Shown here: positions 30,025 through 41,700 of the stretch, piece after piece
Layout: each line of letters opens with the position of its first letter
How positions within the stretch are numbered: the first letter of the stretch is position 1
Assembly (NCBI GenBank): GCA_023974075.1
Contig: JAMFTG010000055.1
Span: 558,001 to 622,000 of the forward strand
Length of the DNA: 64,000 nucleotides
Reading direction: 5' to 3'
Source: Chaenocephalus aceratus
Lineage: Eukaryota > Chordata > Actinopteri > Perciformes > Channichthyidae
The notes under the pieces: generated by a model
What the model was told of the DNA's origin: nothing
The model's input: the letters and a program-made list of their open reading frames with translations, nothing else
The model's database searches: none
Position numbers and translations under genes: made by a program

Positions 30025-33000
30025 ATGATGGAGCGCACAACTGATTGTTTGGGAGTAGCCATGAAGAGGGTAAGTGTTGTCGTGTGACTTAGCAGGCAGC
30101 TGTTTGTTTGTGAATGAGAGGCTTGTAGTGTGGTGTGAACGTGGTTGGAGCTATTAGCTCGGGAGCACGCTGAGGCTGCAGGTGTTTACGGTAGTAAGTG
30201 CGTAAATACCAGCCGTAATTAGCACCTGAAGACTAGGGGGAGTTTAGCTAGTTTCTGTGAGGCAGTTAGACGGACGGGCCGCGGTGACGTGTAGGCTGTG
30301 TATTTAGCGTGAGCGTGCCACGCAGTGTTGTCATGATGGAGAGTGTAGCGAGGGGGGGCGCCAGGCCTCAGATGATTTGAGGCCAAATATCACAATTACA
30401 AATACAACATTTGTTATTACATATAATTGTAACGCAATACATGATTGTCATAATTGATTAATTCATTTGAATACAAATTCAAGTTAGTAAAGAAATGTAA
30501 TTTCTTCTTTAATAGAAATGTTTCTTCTGCCCGTAAAGTGTCCAAACCAGGCTTTTCTGGATAAGCGCATTTTTAAAACATAGTCATTGTCCATGCCGGT
30601 TTCAGTTGGATTATTTGTCACAGTTGCTCCGATCAGATCGGTCCAGGCCCGGCTCCAGGATGAAATGACTGAGGGGGCTATTAAAAAATCCGAGGGGGCA
30701 ATTCTTTTTTCACAACAACGAAAAATACTGGCAATGTAATTAATTGACACACCAAGCTTTTTTCCTTCTCACTGCTCTACAATCTCTTTGCTTCTTTATT
30801 TTTATTCCGGATTTACCCCTCTCGTTCTTTTCCTCTGATCTTTAATAATAGATAGAAGATAATTGATAGATAGATGGCTGCACTTTGGTTAACAGACTAA
30901 CATTGATTTCCTCAATTTATAAATTGACAGGCTCTGTAATTATACCATAACCTTTTCTCCTCTATCCCTTAACTTGTCTTCCTATACAGATTTGCTTACC
31001 TCTAGTCAGGATTAAAGACACATTAATCTGGTTGATTTTTATTTTCAGGATTGAATGTTCAAATCAAGGCCTAAAACCTGGCATTTCATAAGAAAGTGAC
31101 TAATATATAAACCAAATGTAATATTGGATCAAATACTACACCAAATGGACAGACACAGATTAAAAAAATAAAATAAAGTCCCCTGGTTTGTCTCTAGAGT
31201 CTAACTGCCATGAGAAATATCAGATCAGTGTTCCAAAATCCGCCACTAGATGTCGCTCATTGTACCAATACGGTTGATATAATACATAACATATTATTAT
31301 TCTAGTAAAAGCGCTCGCTTTGGCAAAAACCTGATCCCTAAATAATAACAAGTAACCATCGTGTGTGGTGCTATCTGTAGTTGTCTGTCTTATTTTTTGT
31401 TGATGTCATATTGTTTTCACCAGGGCCGGCCCTTGGTATAGGCAGTATAGGCGAATGCTAAGGGCGCATCAACCCGTTTCTGTTCAAGCTGTAGAACTAT
31501 TCTCAACTGTAGTCGAAAAATCGTAAAAAATCACAAAGTCAGACCCGTTGATATTTGATATTTGTCATGTTGAGTCACATTCTCCAATCAACATGTTCCT
31601 GATCTCGGCCTCTCTGTATTTCAGTTAAAACGGCTGCTGATGCCCAGACAGAAGTTTGAGGAGGAGGAGGAGCAGAGGAGGGAGGAAGCTGAGAGGAAAG
31701 TTCACATCCTGGAGGAGCAGCTGCAGAAAAAGGTTTGTCGTCTCCTCTGAAAGTCCTTCACTGACAGCATGAGGTCCTGCAGTGCCTCATGTTCAGGATC
31801 AACTAGACGTTCAGCGCCCTTTAGAAGAGGCTGCTGCTGCTGCTTCACATATCCGTCAGCTTCCTTAACACACAGCATGCACAGATGTTTTGCTGAGGCC
31901 AAAGTGATAAAACTAACCAACTCAAACTGTACTGAAATGCTACTGTGAAGCAGATCAATGATGTATTGTCCTGTGAGAGAAAATGTGATGCAGAGCAGGA
32001 TATGCTTTCACCCAGACAAGGATATCATGTTAAATTAGTTCAAAGTTCAAATGTCTGCATCTCTCTTTATCTTGCAGGTTCTGACGGTCCCAGAGGAGAA
32101 GACCAGCAGAGAGGACGCTGAGAAACACCTGAAGCTCACAGTTCCTCCCAGTGCTTCGTCTCCTTCATATGGTGTCTCCGAGGGCAACCAGCATCTCCAT
32201 GAGAAGAAGGGGAGGGGAAAGGAAGCTTGGGGATTTGCAAAGAAGGTGGACAACTTAATTCAAATCTTTACTTCCTCTTCTCCAAAAGACATTGATTCTT
32301 CAAGAGGCTAAAGTGATCAAACTAACCTTGAGAGAGAGAGATGGATATGTTCTGTACCGCTTTACAATAAGACTACCCTTATCAAGGGTTTACCAATAGT
32401 TTGTAATGTATTAATCAGGTTGTGAACACTTTATAAATCATGAATAAGCTTTTATAAGACATGAGATAAACAGGGCAACTGTGACCGGCTGCTTGCCAAA
32501 TAGTGAGCCCACAGGTATCTGTACTGCTCAGCCTTATATTGGCTACCTAGCTTACTTCGTCTCCTTCATCAGCCAGCATCCTTGGTATCTGTTGCTCACT
32601 GACTTGATTCTCGCTCAGTAGCCAATATAAGGCTTAGTCATCTTGCCAAATAGTGAGCCTGTGTTGATGTATGTATGTTAGAACTGGTTTATAAATGGTT
32701 CTTAAAGATTAATAAAGTGTTTACAACCTAATTACAAACCCTTTGTGAATCCTTTATAAGGGTAGTCCTATTGTAAAGTGGTGCCCTATGTTCTGTGTTG
32801 TCTCCCCCTTAGTTTCAGGCAGGAAGATGTGAGGAGTTTTATAATTCTCAATCTGTGGCACCACACAACATCGGAGGGTTTATGTGTTATATGTGCCCCA
32901 GAAACCCTCGTCCAGGATTCAATATTGAAGTCCGCCAACAGGGCATCTGTATCCGTCTGAAGAACATTACGACTGAGGTAATGTTGTGTGGATGATCTCT

Positions 33001-33494
33001 GAGGGCTTTATGAGAGGGAATACTATCATTTAAACATCCTCCGAATGAGCCGTTGAATTCTTCTTCTTCTCAAACTCTCATAATGACCTGTTGAACCTTA
33101 AGAACCCCTTTTCTCTTGTCTCTGTCTGTCTCTCATCCTCCCTCCCCTGATTTCACTTCCTTCAGGACAAACATCTGGGAGGCTCGGAGTTACATCTGCA
33201 GGTTAACGACACCAAAACCTGCATGTACACATTTGATCGATCTTTCAAACTCAAGGCTGGAAGATGTGTCACTGTGAGTCCTTCTTGTTTTCTCACGTTG
33301 TGTTGTTGCATGTTCCCTGCATTCATTTATTTGATGTAATGATTCTGCTTGTAAGTCTGTGGTTTTGTATTTGACAGATGTGGGCAGCCGGTTATGGTCC
33401 CAATCGTTCTAACACTGAGCTGGAGTGGAAGGACCTGAAGCCCTGGAAGACCGGAGACAGACTGTGGTTCACCATCGATTCATTCTGGCTGTAA
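30025..33494 (+). CDS. Lamin-tail-domain (lamin-like) protein gene, short form
   Basis: Phase-0 exons with AG/GT borders: 31625-31732, 32078-32245, 32813-32977 (or from 32819), 33166-33273 and 33378-33494 (stop). A possible first exon, 30025-30069 (MMERTTDCLGVAMKR, then GTAAGT), lies just after the gap. Exon 2 is a charged coiled coil (FEEEEEQRREEAERK). Exon 3 holds a KKGRGK basic patch. The last three exons form a lamin tail domain: NIEVRQQGICIRLKN, a middle strand pair, FKLKAGRCVTMWAAGYG, then a TELEWKDLKPWKTGDRL run. In lamins this Ig-like domain binds nuclear partners and DNA. The long rod of true lamins is not found upstream, so the gene may be a rodless relative, a partial duplicate, or continue across the gap. 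Total about 237 aa. A MITE sits in the intron before exon 4. Confidence 0.75.
30070..31624. other. Intron or intergenic stretch with hAT scraps
   Basis: 30350-30370 (GGGGGGCGCCAGGCCTCAG) and 31424-31475 (CAGGGCCGGCCCTTGGTATA, then AGGGCGC) look like ends of a CAGGGCCGGCCC-type hAT, without a matching pair. 30640-30700 is a similar G-rich scrap. No coding exon is seen. Confidence 0.4.
32356..32786. mobile_element. MITE with 10-bp direct repeats TATGTTCTGT
   Basis: Inverted ends ACCGCTTTACAATAAGACTA and the complement of TAGTCCTATTGTAAAGTGGT, continuing about 100 bp. Flanked by TATGTTCTGT at 32346-32355 and 32787-32796. A duplication of 9-10 bp points to a Mutator-like or foldback type. It contains an inner hairpin (GCCTTATATTGGCTAC against GTAGCCAATATAAGGC). 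It lies only about 20 bp before a lamin-tail exon, so the duplication itself now borders the acceptor region. Confidence 0.8.
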
Positions 33495-35572
33495 CATCAC
33501 CTGACACATTTTAACTACCCTCCTTTCTGCTCTCATTGTGCTTAGCTTACCCTGCATCTATCAACAGGGGCAGATATACTTCTGCTCACTGTCTGCCTAG
33601 CAACACATAGCTGGAGTTATTTTTGAACTTGTCCCCGTTTGGTGAAGACGATGTGTGAAGTGACGGAGCAGATTAACAGCAAAAACACATGAGAGAAAGT
33701 CACAACATTATAACATATCTGAACATTACTCACAGGAACAGAAAGACTCAGACGGCGTATATTGCCTACATATAATTCACTATTCAAGACTATGTAGTTA
33801 AGATGTAAAAATGTGTTTTTATTTTTGTATTTACATGATGCTGATGTACACTTTTGATATTTGCTTACGGCCATGTTAACTTTAAATATGTTTTAATGTC
33901 CCGTGAGAGATAATGTTTAATTTTAAGGTGATATGTTTTAATTATATTTCTGCACCAACTGAGCCATCTGGTTCTGGGACGGGCTTCAAAAACACTTTGA
34001 AGATGACGAAATGGGGTTTAGTATTCTCTCTTTCTCTCCCTCTGTATTACGGCTTTTGGTGTTATGATGTACTTTAGAATTTAAATCAATTCAAACGGAT
34101 GATTTTTGATCTTATAAATGCAATTCATGTTTGTATTATCTGCAGTGTTTTAGTCAACTGACTTTTAATTTATAAAAATACAATAAAACAAAATGAATTG
34201 ATTCCTGCATATAAATTACTACTCCTATTTCTAATATTAGTAATAACAATATGGTATTCATCTAAACATGATATATTTAATTAGTTGTATTACAAATATT
34301 CAACTTATTAAAACTTACTATATGTTGGTATAATTCTTTCTTTTTTTTCAAATCTTTACTCCACATTTTTAATTCTTATGTTTGAATAAAAATATGTATT
34401 TAATTGTTTTTATTTTTATTGTGCATTCTTAATTTAATTTCCCTTTTTTAGGTTTTTTATTTAATTCAATTTCACGTATTTCGATATTGATAAATTCACA
34501 CAATTTGCTTTTAACCATTTCAGTTTAACTTGAACAGTTTTTCCCTATTTTCACATATATAGATATATCTATATATTAATCCTTTATAATACATATAAAA
34601 ATATTGAGCAACCAGTTCAAAAGGACTGAAACAATTCTTTCTCAGAACAATAAATAAGCAAATAAAAAAATACACAATGAAAAATAGAGTAAATAGGAAA
34701 CGAAAAAAACTCTTGGTCAGTGGAGGAAATCCCAAATGACTCAATAAAATTATTCTGCCCTTTATTTCCTCTTTTCAGTTCACTTTTTGGCGAAATTACC
34801 AAGAAATGATTCACACATGTCGACCAGCTGATGAGATTACAATATGAGAAGAAACAAACCCAGATTTTAATGTATATTTAATTAATAAAGTGAACGTTGA
34901 ATGATGCTTCCAGTGTTAAAAGTTTATATTTGAAAGGTGACTAAGAGCAGGTGTTCACATTAACGTTTGGGGGATTTTGTATTGATAATTATTTATCTAA
35001 GCTCTGTAATAATGCAGTCCATTAACAGTTGCACTTTTCACCACATATACAAACAAGTCAAAGTTAACATGGATTAAATAACATTTTACTGAGCGAGGTT
35101 TTTAATACCTGTTCTTCCTTTCTTTGTAAGAATTACATTTTTTGTTCAGTGAGTTACTAAAGTCTTCCAAAATAAGTAAATAGAAATAATATCTTAAGTT
35201 TTTTATTCGACTGATTTTGTTGTATAGTTAGTAAAACAAAATCATATATATAAATATATTATATATATATTTGGATATATAGAGGGAACTAGAGGTTGAA
35301 TAAAAACTTCTTCAAAATAAAAATATTAATATTTTCACATCATTTTGTTGTATTATATTATTTTTGGCTGATTTGTGTTTGAATACCCTCAATCCCCCCA
35401 ACAATACATTTCCACTGATGTTCTAGTGCATGCTAGGTGTTAAAGAAATATAATTGTTAACACGAGAGGACATCAACCTGATTGTTAAATGTATCATAAC
35501 TGTGAAGACTTGGGAAAGAGAGCCTTGGCCGATGCAAAGGTCCTGCCCTCTGAGGTCAGAGGGAGACTGGGG
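33495..35572. other. Intergenic AT-rich stretch
   Basis: 3' flank of the lamin-tail gene and upstream region of the oxidase gene. Strongly AT-rich with TATA runs. No exon or bounded repeat is recognised. Confidence 0.5.
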
Positions 35573-35580
35573 TATAAAGG
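35573..35580 (+). promoter_or_regulatory. TATA box of the L-amino-acid oxidase gene
   Basis: TATAAAGG, about 60 bp before a GTAAG donor (35643) that ends a likely non-coding first exon. The next exon (36111-36153) contains the start codon. Confidence 0.6.
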
Positions 35581-35604
35581 AGGGCTTCATTCCACCTCCG
35601 CTCT

Positions 35605-35642
35605 CTGTGACGGCACCGGCTGTTGTTTAGGCTCCAACAAAG
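35605..35642 (+). other. Probable non-coding first exon of the oxidase gene
   Basis: The start is placed about 30 bp after the TATA box; the end is at CCAACAAAG followed by GTAAGATT. The following acceptor CCCTTCTTCAG ends at 36110. The exact start is an estimate. Confidence 0.45.
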
Positions 35643-35921
35643 GTAAGATTACTTTATTTGTTATTAAGTTTGTTAAAATATTGATATATTATCTGCAAGA
35701 TGTGTCTTAGATTAATTTATAAAGATGACACAGCCGAGATTGGAAGTAACCAGACCCCGAAGGGAGAGTTGGTGTAAACATAATAGAAATAAAATATTAA
35801 AAGCTTTATTGAAAACATAAATATATATATATGAGGAGGAATATGAAAACATTAAATGTATAAAACAAGATAAACAAAGGAAAACATAATAAGCCAATAT
35901 ATGCTTTTAAATATATATATA

Positions 35922-35922
<1 letters not shown>

Positions 35923-35964
<42 letters not shown>
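35923..35964 (+). repeat. (CA)n microsatellite
   Basis: CA run in the first intron of the oxidase gene, preceded by a TA run. Confidence 0.9.
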
Positions 35965-35967
<3 letters not shown>

Positions 35968-36122
35968 AATACTGCGGCTGAAAGATCCTTCTGGTGTGTT
36001 TCTTAATAACTGTAAACGGTGTTTGTCTCGTCACTTTACAAGATGAGATACTGTACATTTACAGGATGTAATGATGTCTGCCTGCTTTAGTTCCTGTTTC
36101 CCTTCTTCAGAAAGCTGAACTG

Positions 36123-37346
36123 ATGGATCCTCAGACAATGAAGTGGAAATCCTGTGAGTATTTTTTTGCAGCAATATTGTGTTTTTACTCTATTTTTAAA
36201 TGACACAATATCAGAAAGAAAGAAAGACTTCTTTTAAATTGATGTCTGATAAAATAATGTCTGTTGAGAGTTGTTCATGCAGATTTTGCTGCGCTCACTT
36301 GTTCTGCTTTCTGAGTTCATGGTTTCAGTTATCATTCATCACCGCATGATGAAAAACAAGGATTTCACAGGAAGTCTTTTACAGGTCACATGCTGTGTTA
36401 AAGGAAGTGAGGATATAAACCCACTAGGTTCAAGTGCAAGTCATTAAACATGTAGACTTGACTTTGTATTGACTGTTAAAATAAATGACATGTATTCAGG
36501 CTTTTGCCTTTTTAATCCACATTAAAAAGGAAATCATCAGATTAATGATTAATAACAAGTATTCTTGTTAATTAAATCGACTTTCTTTCATTTGCTTTGC
36601 ACTTTTATTATTTTGCCATATTTTATAACCCTTTAGAAACTTTAAAAAACATTAATTTGAATTGATAAATATGAGACTTTTTTGTTTATTAAATTAGAGT
36701 TCTTTCATTACTTTATTGCAATATTATATACACCTGTTCTTTGTTTAATGAACCTTTTTTTTAATGTTTCTTTTGCACTAAATTCTTATTTATTTGTAAG
36801 CACTAGGGGTGGAAATCACCAGGCTCCCCACGATACGATACTATTGCGATACTTAAGCCACAATACGATAGTATTGCGATTCTACGATATGCTAAGTATT
36901 GAGATATGATATATTGCGATATTGCAAATCACATGGGTCATATCCATGTCTGTCTTCCCTTCCTGGTTAAAACATGTATTTGCAATATGAATAGTTTATG
37001 TAAATAACCCAATGTGTGTTCTTTGAACCTGAAAAGGAGATGGCATTGTTTTTGTTACTTTCATTGCAATTGTATACATGTCTTAACGTAACTTCCCGTT
37101 ATACGACCGTCTTTCGGAGGGATATGCTACAGTTTATAGAAGAAAAAAAGATATATATATATACGAAGATAAAAGTTTATATAATAAAATATTGATACTT
37201 GGTATCCGTGTATAGATACAATATCACCATGCAAGGTATCGCAATACTATGCTGTATCGATTATTTAAGCACTAAGGGAAGCACGGAGGCTGAGATTAAA
37301 TTGCCCTCTCTTCATTGACTATTATAAAAATAATAGATAAACATAG

Positions 37347-37394
<48 letters not shown>

Positions 37395-38759
37395 TCTGTG
37401 TTTCCAGGTGTCGTCCGGCTGCTGCTGCTCACTCTGTGCCTCAGGAACACATCATCAGCTGCTGGGAGTCTGGAGGAACACCCGGAGGAACATCTGGATG
37501 AACATCTGGAGGAACATCTGAAGGAACATCGGAAGGAACATCCGGAGGAACATCCGGAGGAACATCTGGAGGAACATCTGAAGGACTGTCTTCACGACAA
37601 AGACTACGATGTTCTCCTGAAGACGGTGCAGACCGGCCTTCCTCCCATCCACTCCTCCCATCACGTGGTCATTGTCGGGGCCGGGGCTGCAGGACTGACG
37701 GCTGCAAAGCTGCTGCAGGATGCCGGGCACCAGGTGCACACTCCAAATACACTTCATACACTAGTTATCATGATCTAAGGACACTAAGATAGGAATTAAG
37801 GGGAAAAAATGCTTTATAAAACTATTTCTAATGATTTAAAGGCTCTAAAAAGAAATTTCGGTCGTGAAAATTGCTTTATAAAACCAGGTGCATGCTCCAA
37901 ATATACCTTTTAAACGATTTATCATGACTTAACCCTTCTCTTGCGTTAGGTCACCCCCTTTCCCATGCTATTTATGAGTGTGTATATATATATAAGTATA
38001 TATACATATATATTTATGTGTGTATATATCAATAAACATATATATATATAAACATGTCAAGAGAGATATATTTATACACATAAACACAGAAAAAAAATGC
38101 TCTTCACTTATTTAACCCTTTTCTCTCAACCTTGCCCTCGACCAGCCAAGGCCCCTGCACTGCAGGGTCAACCTAAGCGTCTCTGTCCTGGACAGGTTTT
38201 TTAAAGACCAGGACACACACCCTGATTTCAGGCTGAGCAGGGAGTCCCTGAAGGTGCTGCTGGACCTCCTGGGTCAGGACAGGAGGCACGGCTGGGGGGC
38301 CACAATTGAGACCCTGGTGTTCCTGTTCTGGCTGATATAATTCAATCTTAGTCGACAGACTCACTTAGTGCTAGCTTAGATCATTTATTTCCTCAGCAGA
38401 CGCCCAACGCTACACCTGACTTTTGTTGAGAAAGACAACATTGAAATCATCACTTACATCTTACGTATATCTTCAGGTGTCAAAGCCATTTCCCCGTCTT
38501 TCCTTTTGGTATCGCTCGTATGGCGTCACTGGGTTGAAACAAACCCAGTGACGTGTGCTAATATTGCAATTTCATAGATAATTCATGTATTTTTTCAGAG
38601 TCTTTCCAGTTAAAGTAGACAAGCAGATATATTAGCTGGAACGTTTTGGTATGATTGGCCATTTTTATTTTCGATATTCAATGAATATGTAATGATGCTT
38701 AGTGAGGACATGCAACTATGTTTGTTGTCTACTCCAAAGACAACCAATGATCTTAAAAC

Positions 38760-38796
<37 letters not shown>

Positions 38797-41700
38797 TTAT
38801 TACAGTACATGGCTTAGTTGAATACTCGATTCTGATTGGTCAATTCAGAACACGTGACACGTTGTTAATCCAGAACAGACAGACCGCTGTCAAGGATGTA
38901 TTGACCGTTGTTAAGGACGCTCACATCTGCAGAAAGAAATGCGGTCGATTTAACGGTATACAGTTTGGCTGAACAGCGGGCTCCTGATCGGCCCGTAGGA
39001 TGGTCTTTTCCCCATAATGACCGCGTCGCTGCACATTATCCCTTACTTCGTTTTACTTTACACAACACCCTGTTAGTGTATTCATTCATTGCTTTAAAAT
39101 ATTTGTTTTACGCCCTCTAGGTTAACTTGTTTTCTACATGTTATAACACTGTGTGGACCTTCATTTTCTTATGTCATCCTGTCAGTCACTAACAGAGGAT
39201 GGACCTGGTACTGTAAAACGATCCCATACATGGGCACAGCATAGCTGTTAAGGATCCAACATATTTGTACCTAGCTTATAAATGTAGGTTAGGTGCGTAC
39301 AGCAGACAGTAGCTAGCAGTTTTCGACAGATACAGCCCACTGAAAAATATATTGTTTTATATAAAAATAATTGATATATATATATATACATATATTAGGT
39401 GTACATTTTACGAATATAATAGTTTGTTATGGACATCTTTACCATTCAATCTCGTCCAACAGATCTTGCAGCTGTCACTCCTCGGCTCTTGGTAGTTCAG
39501 GCATTTATCAAACTAGGCAACTCCGGGGTTCCTGTCAATCAAAGTCCAGAGGCTCCGCCCCAAAGTGTCAGAAACTTTTCACGCGCTTGTCGACAGACTC
39601 CGCGAGCGAGTGAGGCTGACACTCCCGCAAGCGAGCAAGAGGGCTGCCTCTGCGAGCGAGGGTCATTTCATGCGCGTGTAAAATCACATTTTCCGCTCGA
39701 GTAGCTTGTTTTGCGCGCTAGAATATTGACCCCAGGGCATGACATTAAGGATTTTGGGAGATGGCCCAGTGGGCCATCTAAGCTAATTTACAGATGGCCC
39801 TGAGTCCAATAGAGATGGCCCTGAAAAATGCGCGCGGACGAAATGACTCACGAAAGGTTTGGGGGACCTGCAGGTCTTAGATGCTGTCTGGTGCATTCTC
39901 TAGAATTATAAGATGAACCACCACAATATTATATTGTACAATTTCAATTGTATTCTTAATTTCACTTCTTCTTGTTTGTGTTTGCTGATTCAACGACTCA
40001 ATGGCCCTCTGTCTGTCAGAGGGCCACTGACTGCGGTTGAAGATGGAACATTTTGAAGGGACACTCCCTTTCTGATGAGCACATCTGCAAACACATACAA
40101 AATGTCAAATTATAATCCCTGTCTCTGGACCACCATAAAAAAATCATTTATATCATAACAAATGTGAAATTATATTCCTGTCTCTGGACCACCATAAAAA
40201 AATTATCTATTAAAACATGTTATGCCCATATTTACTTATGAAGAAAATATTTACTTTTGAAGAAAAAATATTGAATATTTACTTTGAAGAAAATATTATT
40301 GGGCACATACCTATGACTTTGATTCTCTTTTTTCGGGGGGGGGCTGCAGCTCAGTCTTTCTCTTCTTTCCAGGTTGTTCACCTTGCTTTGGTGGACTAAG
40401 AAATATTGTAATACACTCTGACTTTAAATTATTTGATCATTATGTATTCAGCATCAGAATCCGTAACAAACTGAAATTCCCGCGAAAATGTGGTTGCATT
40501 CGATTCATTGTCCGGGTAGTATTCAGTTGCGCCACTTATGTGACAGACAAGTTTAGTCAACTCTAATGTCTAACACTTGATGTGGAGAAAGAGATGTCCT
40601 GTATGGGTTGATTGTGCGTTGATCTGTTGGTAATGCCTCGGGGTTCCGGTGGGCATGTAAACAAATGCATAATGCTGCGCTATACTTTGTGGCCTCACCC
40701 AGTTGCATAGCGACACTTATTGTTTAGGTGTCTTTTAATAAGCAGGTAGTCATATCATTAGCTAGAACTAGCTGGATCTGATCGATATGGACATAAACGC
40801 GAGTGAAGTCTAATCTGATGGGAGAGAGAGATCAGCTGCTGCTGCTGCTGACGAGTCGACACGCAGCTCTGCATAATCACATGCAGCGGTGAGCGGACAA
40901 AACACACACTTCAGGTTAGAATATCACACGTAGCTATTTTAATTACCTCTCAAACTACCTAAACTAGTTACAGATGTGTTTAGTTTTACTGTCGGGTCAC
41001 TCATTACTGGATCCGCGAGCTGCATGATACTGGCATAATAGATTGCCTGATCGGGCCACCAGCAGGTGAGGCTTCATTGCCCGAGCTAAATGCTAGATGG
41101 CCCCGGGCCATCGGGCAGTCCTTAATGTCGAGCCCTGGACCCAAATCTGACTCCATAGCTTCGCTCTGGGCAAAACTGCATGCGCGAAGCCCCCACTTTT
41201 TTTTGGTAACGTCGGTGTGTATGTGGAAATTCTCCTTCTATTCTATTGGCTCTAATGGTCAAAAAGAGATGTCAATCACCAACATCGACCAATGGGTTCC
41301 AGAGAAACGGTAAAAAACTGCGATTTCCACCCAAATCACCTCAGAGGTGGAGTTTTTTGCTAAATCTCTCTAAAAAGGTCACATGTCACTTGTTTTGCAT
41401 CAATCTTGATACAGGGTACTTATTATATGTTGTACTTTGGATTCCTAAAGCTTTTAATCTACCTTACCATCATCCAAGGGTGGTTTTCACTATCGGTACA
41501 ATAATTATTTTTGGACGGACACTATCATTTACAGTTTTTTACTGTGTTCAATCTGAATTTTCTTTAAATAAAAAACATCTATATTGATTCTGACTTTTCT
41601 ACATCCAACTCACAGGTTTATCATTACTTTGAGAACAAAGATTATTAATGTAACCCTTTTAGAAGATATGGTCATTTGTTCTGGGAATGTCATTTTCGAG

